A stretch of DNA of 64,000 nt from Ziziphus jujuba (Eukaryota > Streptophyta > Magnoliopsida > Rosales > Rhamnaceae): the NCBI RefSeq assembly GCF_031755915.1, contig NC_083379.1, positions 46,198,001-46,262,000 of the forward strand, written 5' to 3'. A program made the position numbers and the translations under genes. Each line of letters opens with the position of its first letter. Within the stretch, counting starts at the first letter, position 1. Below the pieces are notes generated by a model. It made no database searches, was not told the DNA's origin, and saw only the letters and a program-made list of their open reading frames with translations. This document shows positions 15,189 to 28,354 of this stretch, in pieces.

Positions 15189-18100
15189 CGTGTTTTTGTT
15201 GCCAATACAAGCTTGGGTTATTTTTTATGTATGTATAAATTTTTTTTTTTATCACTGAGAGTGTATAAATATTTTTTTAATCACTGAGAGTGTTTTTATC
15301 TAGCTGCATCTTAGTAAGTTTCCTAGCCGCTATGGATTTATTTTGTCAGTGATAAAGACATATGGTGTAATAATTCCGCCAACCAAAAAAATAAAATGCT
15401 AAGATTTCTATACTACTGTCACCATTGAATTCCCTTTCCATCCTTTTTGATCTTAGGAATATGGCCTCCCAACTTGGCTTCTGTATGATATAAGTAAGAA
15501 GTAAGGTGTATAGAAATGTTTGGTTTCTCACTCACAGATGCCTTATAAAGCAACAAATCCAGGTTTAATTCGGTGGGTTACCTATATTAGGATTAAAAAA
15601 TTATTGTGAAGATTATTGTTTGACTCAAGGTGAATCCCAAAAATATAAGAATTTCAACTAATAAAAGTAAAAATTTTGATATTCTAACAACTAATAAAAG
15701 TTGTTAGATTTTTTTTTTCCCTCTTAGCCGGTAAACTTTATATATTAACACACATATTGGTCGAAATTGATCGGCATGTCAATTTTAGATTTTTTTCCTC
15801 TTAGCTGGTAAACTTTTTATATTAACACACAAATTGGTCGTAATTGATCGGCATGTCAATTCTAGTATATTTAAACCTGTGATATCTATGGATGTCAGGT
15901 GCGACGTCCTTTCTCTTTACTGAATATCAGTATGTTGGGGTCTTCATGGTTGCTTTTGCAATCTTGATCTTCATCTTTCTTGGATCTGTTGAGGGCTTCA
16001 GTACAAAGAGTCGGCCCTGCACATATGATGATCAGAAGATGTGTAAGCCAGCGCTTGCCACTGCCATCTTCAGCACTGTGTCTTTTTTGCTTGGTGCTAT
16101 TACCTCAATCCTGTCTGGTTACCTTGGGATGAAAATTGCCACTTATGCAAATGCAAGGACAACATTGGAAGCTCGAAAAGGTGTTGGGAAAGCTTTCATC
16201 ATAGCATTCAGGTCTGGTGCGGTGATGGGATTTCTGCTTGCTGCAAATGGTCTTCTGGTTCTGTACATCGCTATCAATCTCTTCAAGATTTACTATGGTG
16301 ATGATTGGGAAGGCCTTTTTGAGGCCATTACTGGTTATGGTCTTGGTGGATCATCCATGGCTCTTTTTGGAAGAGTTGGTGGTGGAATCTATACTAAGGC
16401 TGCTGATGTTGGTGCAGATCTGGTAGGGAAGGTTGAGAGAAACATTCCAGAGGATGACCCAAGAAATCCAGCTGTAAGCATCAGTTTTATTAGAAGTATA
16501 ATGCTTTGTAATCTGCTTTTATTTTGGACCCATGGATGCTTAGTTTGTTATCCTTTCAGGTGATTGCCGATAATGTTGGTGATAATGTTGGGGATATTGC
16601 TGGAATGGGATCTGATCTTTTTGGATCATATGCTGAATCGTCCTGTGCTGCCCTTGTTGTTGCTTCCATCTCATCTTTTGGGATCAATCATGATTTCACT
16701 GCTATGTCCTATCCTCTCCTTATTAGTTCCATGGGTATTATTGTTTGTTTGATCACAACCATCTTTGCCACTGATTTCTGTGAGATCAAGGCTGTCAAAG
16801 AAATTGAACCAGCTCTGAAAAAGCAGCTCATCATCTCCACTGTTCTTATGACTGTTGGAATTGCAGTCATTAGCTGGATTGCTCTGCCATCATCATTCAC
16901 AATTTTCAATTTTGGGACCCAGAAAGATGTAAAGAACTGGTAAGCTTGCAGAACTTTTCGGGAAAAGTAAGTGAACTTGCAAGATGTGTAGAAAGTTTTC
17001 ACCCAATTTTATGAATTGTCATGCTACTAGAATAAGGAGTGTTACCTTGTATAGTTTGCTCTAAAAATCCTAAGAGTCCAATCATTATGTTACTGATGTG
17101 ATTTGGATTTTGCAGGCAGCTGTTCTTATGTGTGGGTGTTGGTTTGTGGGCTGGACTTATTATTGGGTTTGTGACTGAGTATTATACCAGCAATGCTTAC
17201 AGGTGCTTTTGATAGTTAGAATCTTGCTGTTCTTGATACAAGTAGTAGTGCTATTTTCTTGTGGTGTTGACTCTTGATTCATGTGTTTGCAGCCCTGTGC
17301 AAGATGTCGCTGATTCCTGCAGGACTGGTGCTGCAACCAATGTTATCTTTGGGCTTGCTTTGGGATATAAATCTGTCATTATTCCTATTTTTGCCATTGC
17401 AGTCAGCATTTTTGTTAGTTTTAGCTTTGCTGCAATGTACGGCATTGCTGTTGCTGCCCTTGGGATGCTGAGCACCATTGCTACAGGTTTGGCTATTGAT
17501 GCTTATGGGCCCATCAGTGATAATGCTGGAGGTATTGCTGAAATGGCTGGCATGAGCCACCGAATCCGTGAGAGAACGGATGCTCTTGATGCTGCTGGCA
17601 ACACCACTGCTGCTATTGGAAAGGTACTGTAATATCTTTGGATATTTTCGAAATTGAGATTTATTTATTTTAGGTTGTCATATATGTATATATTCATGTA
17701 TATAATGTTTTTTTAAAAATTTTATATATTGTATTATTTAATATTATCTAAAATTATAAATATATTATTTTTTATATATATATATAGTAAAAATTCAAAA
17801 ATTGTTTTTTGTTTTCAGTATTGTTGAATTGGCCGGTAGTATTTTTGGTCTCTTAAGAAATTTGTTTTAGACGGTCAATGGGGTTTCAGTTAATTTCTCA
17901 AGCATCCTGTTCTATGAAAAGTCCCCGTCACTGAAGATGACTAAGAAATCCTGTAGTTGTACTTAAAATTTTTGCTTTCACAACTCCTATAAACAGTTGC
18001 TATAAGCTGTGGAGCTGGTTTATCTGATATATCTTCTCCTGTAGTCTCTGCTGTAGTAATTGTTATTTGCCTTGGTGTTTTTTCGACTCCAAATATGCTT

Positions 18101-19053
18101 GTGTTCTCTTTAAGTTGTCACTAACTCCATTTGCCATTTGATTATAGGGGTTTGCCATTGGATCTGCTGCACTAGTGTCCTTGGCCCTATTTGGTGCCTT
18201 TGTGAGCCGTGCAGCTATATCAACTGTAGATGTCCTAACTCCTAAGGTCTTTATTGGCCTGATAGTTGGTGCCATGCTTCCTTACTGGTTCTCTGCTATG
18301 ACAATGAAGAGTGTGGGAAGTGCAGCTTTGAAGATGGTTGAGGAAGTTCGCAGACAGTTCAATACCATTCCAGGTCTCATGGAGGGTCTTGCCAAGCCTG
18401 ATTATGCTACCTGTGTCAAGATTTCTACTGATGCATCCATCAAGGAGATGATTCCACCAGGTGCCCTTGTCATGCTTACTCCCCTCATTGTTGGAACATT
18501 CTTTGGTGTAGAGACCTTATCTGGTGTTCTGGCTGGTTCCCTTGTTTCCGGTGTCCAGGTAATTATTGGACATTAGAGCATAATCGAAGAAACTCAAAAT
18601 TTTTTAATTTGATTCCACCACTTTGATTCAGTGGAGCTATTATTTGCGTATGCATTTTGAGATCCTAACTTATTATCCTTATTTTTTTATTTTATCAGAT
18701 AGCAATATCTGCTTCTAACACTGGTGGTGCATGGGACAATGCTAAGAAGTACATTGAGGTAATAATGCATGAATGTAAATGATTTTTGGTTCTCAGTAAG
18801 AATGTAGTATTTAAACGATGTGAATTTATGGGGTTTGAATTTTCAGGCTGGCGCTTCAGAGCATGCAAGAACACTTGGGCCAAAGGGCTCTGAACCACAC
18901 AAGGCAGCTGTGATAGGTGACACCATTGGAGACCCTCTCAAGGACACCTCTGGCCCCTCGCTCAACATCCTTATCAAGCTTATGGCGGTGGAGTCACTTG
19001 TCTTTGCTCCTTTCTTCGCCACTCATGGTGGCCTGCTTTTTAAGATCTTTTAA
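14096..19053 (+). CDS. AVP1: Type I (K+-dependent) vacuolar H+-pyrophosphatase, 8 exons
   Basis: It hydrolyses cytosolic pyrophosphate and pumps protons into the vacuole as a multi-span tonoplast protein. Exons are 14096-14351, 15899-16473, 16560-16939, 17116-17202, 17293-17623, 18148-18558, 18699-18758 and 18847-19053. They total 2307 nt, giving 768 aa (Arabidopsis AVP1 has 770). DVGADLVGK (residues 255-263) is the pyrophosphate-binding motif, followed by the acidic DNVGDNVGD segment. In GNTTAAIGK (535-543) the residue after NTT is Ala, as in K+-dependent enzymes, where type II enzymes have Lys. The end GGLLFKIF matches the type I C-terminus. The N-terminus [10 protein letters not shown] is also type I. 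Intron 1 is 1.55 kb and contains a long (AT)n run and an 81-bp tandem duplication. All introns are GT-AG. A TATA box is at 13890. Arabidopsis counterpart: At1g15690. Confidence 0.97.
15145..15184. repeat. (AT)n microsatellite in V-PPase intron 1
   Basis: An uninterrupted AT run of about 40 bases lies near the middle of the first intron. Confidence 0.9.
15705..15862. repeat. Two-copy tandem duplication (about 80 bp) at the end of V-PPase intron 1
   Basis: Unit 1 is 15705-15785 and unit 2 is 15786-15862. Both carry TAGATTTTTTT, a CTCTTAGC(C/T)GGTAAAC segment, a TTAACACACA segment and GATCGGCATGTCAATT. They differ by a few substitutions and small indels. The second copy ends about 36 bp before the exon 2 acceptor at 15898. 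Each copy contains a pyrimidine-rich stretch followed by TTAG, so duplicated acceptor-like sites lie near the true one. Confidence 0.85.
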
Positions 19054-19063
19054 GGGAGTCTAT

Positions 19064-19161
19064 GACGAGAAAGTATTGTTGGGGATGGCAAAAGGCTCAG
19101 TTTCATTTAGTTGACGAGATAACATTGTTGGGGATGGCTAAAGGCTCAGTTTCATTTAGTT
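19064..19161 (+). repeat. Two-copy 49-bp tandem repeat in the V-PPase 3' UTR
   Basis: Units 19064-19112 and 19113-19161 share GACGAGA, TTGTTGGGGATGGC and AAAGGCTCAGTTTCATTTAG with few differences. The repeat begins 10 bp after the V-PPase stop codon, so it is almost certainly transcribed in the 3' UTR. Confidence 0.85.
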
Positions 19162-19540
19162 CTATTTTTGGTCCTGAGGAGGAAGAGGCTTATTTAACTT
19201 TTTTTCTGTTTTTTACCATTTTTCTTGTACCAGTATACCTCCTTCTTAGGTAGTGTTTTATTCAAGTTATGAACTCTGAGAATCAATTACAATCTAGTTT
19301 GGCGAGAGCTTAAACATCATGAAATGATTGTGGAAAAAAGAGGCTCAACGTGGGCCGTGGCCTCTTTAATTTATATGTTTTTCCGTGATTGGTTTTGAAG
19401 TGCCTTGTTCTAAAGTTAAGCTTCATAGCGTATTTTTATTTATTTTTGTTGAGAGTAAGAATCATAAGGCAAGGAAGAAGAAACCCCAAGTATAAAATCT
19501 TGCTCTTGGTGTTTTTGGTAAATAAAACTGCACTAAGCAC

Positions 19541-20136
19541 AAAAGGGGGGGAAGGGAACAAGGCAAAACACTGATTGCCCTTCAGCACACACGAAAACTT
19601 CCTCAGAGATTATTTGAGAAACCAAACCAGCAGGACGATTGCAAAGAAAATCATGAGAGCAAAACAAAATGTTATCCTTCAAGGCACACTTAGGTGCAAT
19701 ATCAGCGCACTTATTGGCCTGTCTTGTGGTCCAAGAAACAGACCAGTTCTTCTCTTTCAATTTACGTCTGAGAGACGAGATGATTTCCCATGTTTCCCAT
19801 TCACACGGCTCTGAAGAGGCATTAATCTGATTTGACAACAGAAAGGGAATCACAAAACCAGTCCACAAAAGGCCAATCAAATTCCTCAGCTATAGTTAAG
19901 GCCCATTCAATAGCCTTAAGTTCAGCCACATCAATTCTTGGAGGAGGGACTGGTTTAGCTGAAAGAAGAATAACCTTCCCTTTGTCGTCTCTAGCAATCA
20001 AAGCAAAATTGCTCTTGGTGTTTTTGGACCAAAGTAAAGCCAGAGGAAATGATAAAATTAAGAAATCGAAAAAAACCTTGCAAAGAGTGGGCATCAAAGT
20101 TAAGAAAATTAGGGAGTAAGATGGAACAATTACCAA
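19541..20136 (-). pseudogene. Broken RNase H-like domain of a plant retroelement
   Basis: Two adjacent minus-strand frames together encode the RNase H-like domain found in plant LINE-type polyproteins and their relatives. The upstream frame (to about 19822) has SNFALIARDDKGKV, then DVAELKAIEWAL and CDSLSVVKSD, the Glu- and Asp-bearing catalytic segments. The downstream frame (from about 19820) continues with EIISSLRRKLKEKNWSVSW and TTRQANKCADIAPKCAL, the C-terminal motif where family members normally read ANxxADxLAK. The switch of frame near 19820-19825 shows a small indel. There is no start, no reverse transcriptase and no intact downstream end. It is called a relic, about 500 bp beyond the V-PPase gene. 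Confidence 0.75.
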
Positions 20137-20551
20137 GGTTGGTCACGACAAAAAGAGGAAAAATAAATTTATAAAATCTTTCGTTCATGGGGATCAGTCC
20201 AATTAAAAGTGAAAAATGAAACAAATAATCACAATTAATAGAAAAAAAAACTTTGAAAAGAAAAGAGAAAAAAAAAAGAAAAAAAAGAAGAAGTAAAAAC
20301 CTATACTGTAAAAGCAACAGCTGCCAGCAGTATTTGTAGTATATTAAGGTCTGTCGAGGAATCTTATGGATGACATAAGAATACAACCTCCTTCAAGGAT
20401 TTAAGCTAGTTCAAGAGTTCTTAAATATTACTTCTTTCTTCTTTTATTTTTTTCCTTCTTCCTACTTGTTCTCTACGTCCTTTTTCTTCCTCTTTGATTT
20501 GATCTTTCCAAATGGCAATCTAATTTCAATTCAGGTAAGGTTAAATTAAAC

Positions 20552-20594
20552 CTTTTTTTTTTTTTTTTTTTTTTTTTGGGTGTGGATAAATAAG
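20552..20594 (-). mobile_element. Poly(A)-tailed micro-insertion with perfect 13-bp flanking repeats
   Basis: Poly(T) followed by GGGTGTGGATAAATAAG lies between identical copies of GGTTAAATTAAAC at 20539-20551 and 20595-20607. On the minus strand the body ends CACCC then poly(A). Confidence 0.65.
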
Positions 20595-21534
20595 GGTTAA
20601 ATTAAACTACTCTTAACTTTTCATGTTGTTTGACATTTTGGTCCAAAATTTCATTTTTAAAAAAAAAAAAGGAAAAAGAAAAAAAATTAAAAAAGTGAAA
20701 AGTGAGGCATGTGAGACACATGACCTGACGAATGTTAATGGTCTATTAAAATTGAGATCTAATTGGTTCACTGTGCAAGATGTCTGAAATTAAAGGTTTT
20801 AAAATAGAGAGCTTAAATTGCATACCCCATATTAATTTTTTTTACATAAAAAAATACAGTTTGGTCTCCGAGTGAAAGCAACAAAGCCAAGAAGTTATTT
20901 ACAAGGAAAAAAAATAATAAAAAATGCCAAGAAATGATTTACTGAAACAAAAAAATAATAAAAGAAAGAAAGAAGCCAAGAAGTGGCGGGGTCGAAGTAC
21001 AGCAAGTCTTTTTTGTTTCTTTTGTTATTACTAATGTTTGATTGACAAAATCATATGCAGCATAAATAAAAAATGAAGAGGATGCATGTGTAAAAAAAAA
21101 CAAAATAAATGATCTATATGAAAAATACACAAATTAAAAGGATAATCAAGTAATAACCACTCAATTTGAATTTTAGTGATTATGATCGAGGTTGTAGCAA
21201 GAAAAGTACATGGAAAAGATCGATCAGTGACATCACTTTCTATTCTCTCTCCATAATTGAACTTTCAATGCTTTCTCGTCTCCATACAATTGTTGATTAT
21301 GATTTGCATTCTTCTTTCTTTTTCTTCTTCTTGATGATGATTCATGTTGTTTTTACTATTCTTTAAAGCCAATTACAAGGAAAATGTTAAATTATCACTT
21401 ATATAGAAAACTTAAACTGTTAAATTATTTGTTTGACGTGTATGTCAAAGTATGTCAACATTCCTTTTTATTTATAAATCATTTTTGTCAGCTATTAGGA
21501 AGTGCGATAGACATACATATACATATATACATAT

Positions 21535-21566
<32 letters not shown>

Positions 21567-24128
21567 CATGTTATGTTAATAGAAAATAAACAAACTTTTG
21601 TCCTCGATTTAGTGAATTTCTAAATATAATATTTTAAAGTTAAATCCAGATGTTAAAGGAGATGAATAATATCACTAAACATCATGTAGAAACATACAAG
21701 TAGATGGGCTGCACCTGAAACTATATAGGAATTTGCTCATTGCAGCTTAAAGTATTTTTTTTTTCTGATATTCTGCAATTAAACCTTGCACTCTTGGTCT
21801 TTTTAAAACTTTTCACTCAAACCTTTAACAGACTTTACACGTGCAAAACATGTGTCTTTGATAAAAAGGCATCTAAGGTCTTTTCCACCTGTTATCTCTT
21901 CTTCCCTCGTCTTCTCTTCTGTTTATCAGAGTTAAAACCCTATGGACAATCACAATTTATCATTATTTTCAAATTCTATATATCAAAAAGTGGAGCCGTT
22001 GCATGGTTTTCAATTTCTTCTAGGACAAACAAAATCTGCATAAGCAAAAGAATATAACACACGAAAAACTAAATTGAAAACAAAATCAAAGGAATGCAAA
22101 TTAAGTTAGGGTGTGTTAATAAATCATTTGCCCTACTCCACCACGTTCAAACTTAGCTTCCATTTGCATATGTGAGGAAATCAAGCTTTTAGAATTTGCT
22201 TCTGATGTTGAATCGAAGAGTTGGTTTCCTTTAAACCTAAAGCATTCATCAATGGCAAATGAAAAAAAATAAAAATAAAAATAAAATAAAAAAGGAGGAA
22301 AGCTGTAAAGATTTGTGGGAGAAATTGAATGTGGGAAGATTTATGGGAATATTTCTGATATGATTTTCTATTACTTCATTCTTTGAAGGAAAAATTGAAG
22401 ATTTCTGATTACGCATTTACATTTATTTGGAACTAGATTGTGCTATCTTTTTTTGCAAAAGTTAATGGCCATTCTGATAAATGGGTCAGTAAGTCCTTAG
22501 ATTTCTAATGAAATATTTCTCTTCCTCTTCTCCCAGAATATATAAAATCTCATCTTTGAAAATAATGGCAAATTTAAAAATCTAAAATTAAGAAAACTTG
22601 TTGAATATAAATTTTATGAGGAGCAAGATCAAGTTTGCCCTAAAATGGGAACAGACAATGACCAAATGGCATCTTGCAATAAGTCCAGATAGCCTATATA
22701 TGACTACAATTATATAGTGCTTTGAGCGTTTGAACAAATATTGGAGTGGTTTTCAACTTTGGGTTTTTGAATTTCATGCAAAATTTGGTCAGAATGGATT
22801 CACAGAGCATATATTATATAAAACAAAAAAAATCTCATGTTTTGGTGTGGAGAGTGATCTGTGATCTTTCCCAAATCTTAAATCTCTAATCTATATATCA
22901 AGAAGATGAAGAAGGAGGAGTATTAATGGGTAGAAAAATGCACTTTCATTACTGTCACTTGGTATCCATGTGTCTAAGTTTGTTAGAGGTTTGGACGGAA
23001 AATTTTAAAAAGACCAATAGTGCAAGATTTAGTAGAGTTCCAAATGCAAAATATCAGAAAAAATAATTAGGATACAATATATAAAGTTTGATACAGTTTG
23101 GGGTATATTGCTGTCAATATCTCAAAATATAATTGATTTTTATAAAAATTCAGCTATATACTTTTGATCAAAATGATAGTTCATTTATAGTTCACAATAA
23201 TAACACCTTTTAGCAAAGAATGGGGCAGCATTACTTAAAAAAAAGAAAAAGAAAAAAGGAAAAAAGAAAAAGAAAAAAAGAAAAAAAAGAAAAGAAAAAG
23301 GAATTGGTTTGTCCATATATGATTCCGTGAATAGTAAGAATAATTGGATCTGATATAGAATTATTGTAGGAGTTATTGGATCTGATAGAAGCAAGTAGAA
23401 TTATTGTAGAAGTTATGCATATCAAATTATGAATACCAAATCATGCAAGTAGGTATGTGGAGGCTGTTATTAAATAGTTGTTTGTTATTGCTACTGGCAA
23501 CCAGTCTAAGAGTCTTCATCCAGCATCCTCCGATTAAGACACGATGAGACAATTTTTCTATTTGAAATACTTGATTGGACAATGAGACAATTTTTCTGTT
23601 TGAGATACTTGATTGGACCATATATGATATATAAAATCCTTTTAAAATAAGAAATATATTGGCTTCATTTTTACAAGCTGTTTTGATTTCATATCTCCCC
23701 CTAGAAACCCCAGATCCTTTTAATTTTTCTTTTTTTTTGGGTGAATTTTTGGGTCAATTTCCCTTGTCACAGACAATACAAGAAATATAATAAGTCCAAC
23801 AATATGATGATGTTGGTTGTCATTTGTTAACAAAATTTTCAATATTCATGATGTAATATCAAACATCAATATAAAAAATTAATTGCTAATATACTTGTAT
23901 TTTAGATTTTTATAGCGGAAAAGTTAGATTGAAATAGAACTTCTCCGCATAAGGCCAGAACCACAATTAATGAAGTTGTGCTACCTATAAATTGATGAAT
24001 TATATTTTCTATTACCATCTATTGATTTATTTTTTGAAACTACTATTTATTAGTTGTGCTAATATTTTAGCTCAAGTATAGTAAAAAGTCATTGTTTTAT
24101 CAAATATTAACCCAGCCAACTTTTGCCC

Positions 24129-24159
<31 letters not shown>

Positions 24160-26565
24160 AGCAACCCATTATTTCTCATCTCCCAAACATCACCATTATT
24201 TATAGGACTAGGTCTTGAAGAGATTTATTTATATAGGAAAAATACTATTTATCATTATTAATAATGGATTACCACAAAATTATAACAACTTAATGAAATT
24301 AATCTATCCAATTTAATCTAATTGATTGGATTGATCCAATTAAATTAGATTGAATTAGATTAAAAATTTTGAAATCCAATTGAATTGAATTGGATATGTG
24401 ATATCCTAACTTTGATTCTTTTGCCTAAGTTATAATATAAATGTATAGCTATAGTTAAGCATGTGGAGGAATTCCCACTTTTGATGTTCTTTTTCAATAA
24501 TAAACCCAATTACACAATAACATTTTTTGTAAATTGGATCTCACAATAGATATCATCTAAGTAACTAAACTGTAACTAAAAAGAATTTCAAGTTAATTTC
24601 AAGTCAATTTCAAGTATGATATATAAAATTGATGTGGGTCCTACTATATTATATGTATATTATAGGGGCAACTCGTTGCCCTAGTTATTACGGAATTGTT
24701 GAATTTGATTATTGGTTACAAAATATAATAAATGTTAATTTCCTAAACCAAAAAAAAAAAAAATAAATAAAATTATTGCTTTGTCATGCTTAATTTTATA
24801 TGCAAATGTGGTAATTGATTAGCCATTTTATATTGCATGAGAAGATTAGATAATTGGATTGCAAATGGAGCTTGTTTGGCTAAAGACATTTAGATTGCCT
24901 ACTTATACATCCTGTCCTGTTAAATGAGAAGCTTTAGTTGGAATTTGGCTAAGCTCTATCAAAATTTCCTTCTTTTAACTCATTAACCAACACAAAACAC
25001 TTGCTCACTTTAGAGACTTTGGTTCATATAAGGCAACGAAACTAGTGATATATATACATATGCATGTATATTTTGAAGATAAGGAAAGTAGTGATTTTAC
25101 TTGTGATATAATTGGAATACGAGATATTAGATTTATTTGCACACATACCTGCGGTGCACCGACTCCTATGGGGTGGTTTTTCTTCGAAAAATTAGGATTG
25201 CGGGGCAAACTTGGGACAAAGATAAAAACTGAATTGAGAACGGGCCTGAGGACAAAGAATAAATACCCTTGTCCGAACCCAGCCCAGTATATATATTTAT
25301 TTATTTTTTATAATTTCATTTATGTAAAATATCATTTTTTTCTTTTCTTACAAACTCTAACATTAAGCCCTCAATTTTGGCCACCGACATCACGTTGATA
25401 TATTTTATTATATTTTTAGTACATTTTAGTCATTTTATTTACATTTTATTCATAAATAATTTTTTTTTATATAAATTTCTCAAAAAAAATTATATGAATT
25501 ATATAAAAAAAAAGGACGAAAACCACCTCGCCTCGTTCCCGATTGGGAAATTTCCATCCCCATCTCGCTTATAAAAAAACGTAGAAAACCAGAGGACGGG
25601 ATAGAAAATTCTATGCAAGGATGGGAATGAGATTTTAAAAACCAGCCCCGTCCATCCTATTGACATTCCTAGATTTGGATGAGCAATTAAATAAAATTGT
25701 TTCAAAGATTCACATACAGGTATATTAAATAAAGAGTAAAGCCAGGTATTACCATCTAACCTGTATTAAAAGCTAAAAATTATGGAATTAATAGAATAAA
25801 AACAGAAAAAAGAGGTGAATTTACGGTGAAGTAATAATGTATTGGTATCACATATACAGTAACTGGATTAAAATGGAAATAGTTAAACTTGGCTACACAG
25901 AATTTAGAATTTTAGTTCTAGGATCTTTAATTTTATCAATATAGTTTTGGCAGTTAAATAATGGTTTTATTAAAGGCTAAATTAAAATAAGTATGATTTT
26001 GAGTGGGAAGTGGGAATAAGCCTGAAAGCACGATTATAATTTGGGTTCTAACTAGAGTAAGACAGTAATCTTGTATTGGTAATTTAAATGTAGCTCATAC
26101 CTCCCAGCTACTGGATGGTGGAAAAGGAGAGAGGTATAGTTTTATTTAAATTTTACATAAAAATGACATGAGCATAATTGAGTATACTGTTTGATTATGA
26201 GTTTAGAAGTTAATTTTGTGAAATTTAAATATGGATTCGGATATGGGATCCCAATACGAGAGGTTAAAATTTAAAATCTTAATAACTGTGCGTATTTATA
26301 TATAGAGAAACTAGTTATTAAAGAAACTATATATATATATATATATATTTATATATTATATGCAAGTAGGTGCTGCATATTAGATTTAGGGAAAGGAATG
26401 GAAAGGTATTTCAAGAATTACAAGTATACATAATTGATTGAGAGATAGAGATTTGGAATCAATAACTTTACGACGCATCAGGTGTGAGAAATAGTGATTT
26501 TCATTCTATTAAATTTGGGAACTATTGAGACAAATAGTTTTATTTTAGTAAGGAGTATGTGTGTA

Positions 26566-26568
<3 letters not shown>

Positions 26569-26609
<41 letters not shown>
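26569..26609. repeat. (AT)n microsatellite
   Basis: An uninterrupted AT run of about 41 bases lies in the gene desert. Confidence 0.9.
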
Positions 26610-26613
<4 letters not shown>

Positions 26614-26916
26614 GTTTTATTTTAGCATGGAGTATATTTGGAATATGAATTTGGTGATTTGAAACTAAAATTTTAAGAATTGGTTATATGTATATATCGG
26701 GCAGATATACATATCAATGAGACTACTGTTTTTTAGTAACTACTGTTTAAAGTTTTGGATCGGTCAAGCTGATGCATATGTTTTAAGGTGACATGAAGGG
26801 ATAGTTGAAATGATAGATTTCACACTTAAAAGAGAAGTGGGCTGAATGAATGTGTTTTTAGGTGCGTATGCACACGTACATGTATATAATAGGTTAACAT
26901 GAAAAATAATTTATTG

Positions 26917-26954
26917 TTAAACCAAAAAAAAAACAAAAAAGAAAAAAGAAAAAA
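26917..26954 (+). mobile_element. Poly(A)-tailed micro-insertion with perfect 16-bp flanking repeats
   Basis: TTAAACC followed by an A-rich tail with scattered C and G lies between identical 16-bp copies at 26901-26916 and 26955-26970 (GAAAAATAATTTATTG). The interrupted tail fits an older or repeatedly extended poly(A). Confidence 0.65.
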
Positions 26955-27427
26955 GAAAAATAATTTATTGGTTTTAATATTGAATATTTTTTATTAGTAC
27001 TTAAATTATAAAAAAGTTAGAATTTAAAATTTTAAAAATAATTAGATATTAATTTAATAACATATTAAAACCATATTTAAAAAAACAATCATGTAAGAAT
27101 TTGATAATTGATAAATATAATTTTAAATTTCAATATTTAACATGATTTAAGAGAAAAAAAAAAAACAACTGATGTTAGTACTTGATTTGAGTTGGTTATA
27201 TATATATATATATATATCTATATACAGACTTAAATAAGGTCTTTAATATAAAAATTAATATGATATTCAATTTTTAACGCTTTGATTGCATTAAAGATTA
27301 ATATTTAAAACTACATTTATTAATCATTGGATTATGATAGGTTCTAAATAGTATTTTAATATGTTAAAAAAAAATCATATTTTACTACTTTTTAAGTTTT
27401 AAATCTTATCTGTTAATGTAATTAAAT

Positions 27428-27521
27428 GATCATCAAAGATAAACTTTAGTTTAATAAAATAAGATAAATCTCATGATCATCAAAGATAAACTTTAGTTTA
27501 ATAAAATAAGATAAATCTCAT
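27428..27521. repeat. Perfect 47-bp tandem duplication
   Basis: Units 27428-27474 and 27475-27521 are identical. Each starts GATCATCAAAGATAAAC and ends GATAAATCTCAT. Complete identity suggests a very recent duplication. Confidence 0.95.
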
Positions 27522-28354
27522 TATAGACTAACCGAGATATATATCTATATATATATATATATATATATATACTTATATGGAGATAAAAGGGAATTATAAC
27601 AAAAGCCCCATTTAGCCAAATTGGTTTTTAGGCTAAATTAATTTTAGTTTTATTTTGGTACATGCATGGAAACAATAGCAAAATCAATTAAGAATATTAT
27701 GCTTAAACTAATTGGAGAGGGGGGATTTTGTAGTTATTACTAATGATCATTATTTGTTGAATTGTTCCAAGATGACTATACTTAAAGGAATTAAATATTA
27801 GAGAGTATTAGTCTGAATAAATACGAGTTAAAAGGTAGATTACTAAATAGAGTTAAATTATGTTGTCAATTGTCATTTTTCTAATAGAAAAATATTTATT
27901 GTACTTTGTATTTGCATTAAGGTTCAAAGGTTGAATTTCTTTGTTGTGCTAACTTTAACGTGGACATATGATAGGGTAAGTAAACAATCACCTGAAATCA
28001 CAGTATATTTATTTGTACCATGTACAATGTGATCAACGCACGAAATTTCTTAGTTGTTATGTGAAAGTTTCTGAATTATTCAGTGGTGATACATATTGAT
28101 GTGTTATATGCATATATATATATATATATATATTGGTTCATATAAAAGCATGACGTGTGTATGGTGCAGTAGATATTAATTATGTGCATATAAACTGTCA
28201 GATTATGAAAGTTAATGAAATTATGATTGTATGGACCACCAAATATGCGCACTTGGATATTGTTTCATATGTATATGGTGGAATATGGATTGGAGGATGC
28301 CTCCGAGAGGAAAAACTGCATATCTAGGAGAAAGCTGTGGAAATATGGGCATGT

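Larger units (their letters stand above)
20137..28354. other. Gene desert, western part
   Basis: About 8 kb of AT-rich DNA has no supportable gene. It contains (TA)n tracts (21542-21566, 26569-26609, 27196-27218, 27541-27571), a purine-only A/G tract at 23238-23302, a small imperfect hairpin near 24320-24352, a 30-A run near 24130, two micro-insertions and a perfect 47-bp tandem repeat. The short ORFs are low-complexity. No RNA gene was recognised. Confidence 0.55.

Noticed and set aside
23225..23425. Phe-rich minus-strand ORFs
   Set aside because: They are translations of a purine A/G tract.
24308..24352. Short hairpin as a microRNA precursor
   Set aside because: The stem is short, AT-rich and interrupted, and it lacks a typical 21-nt duplex.
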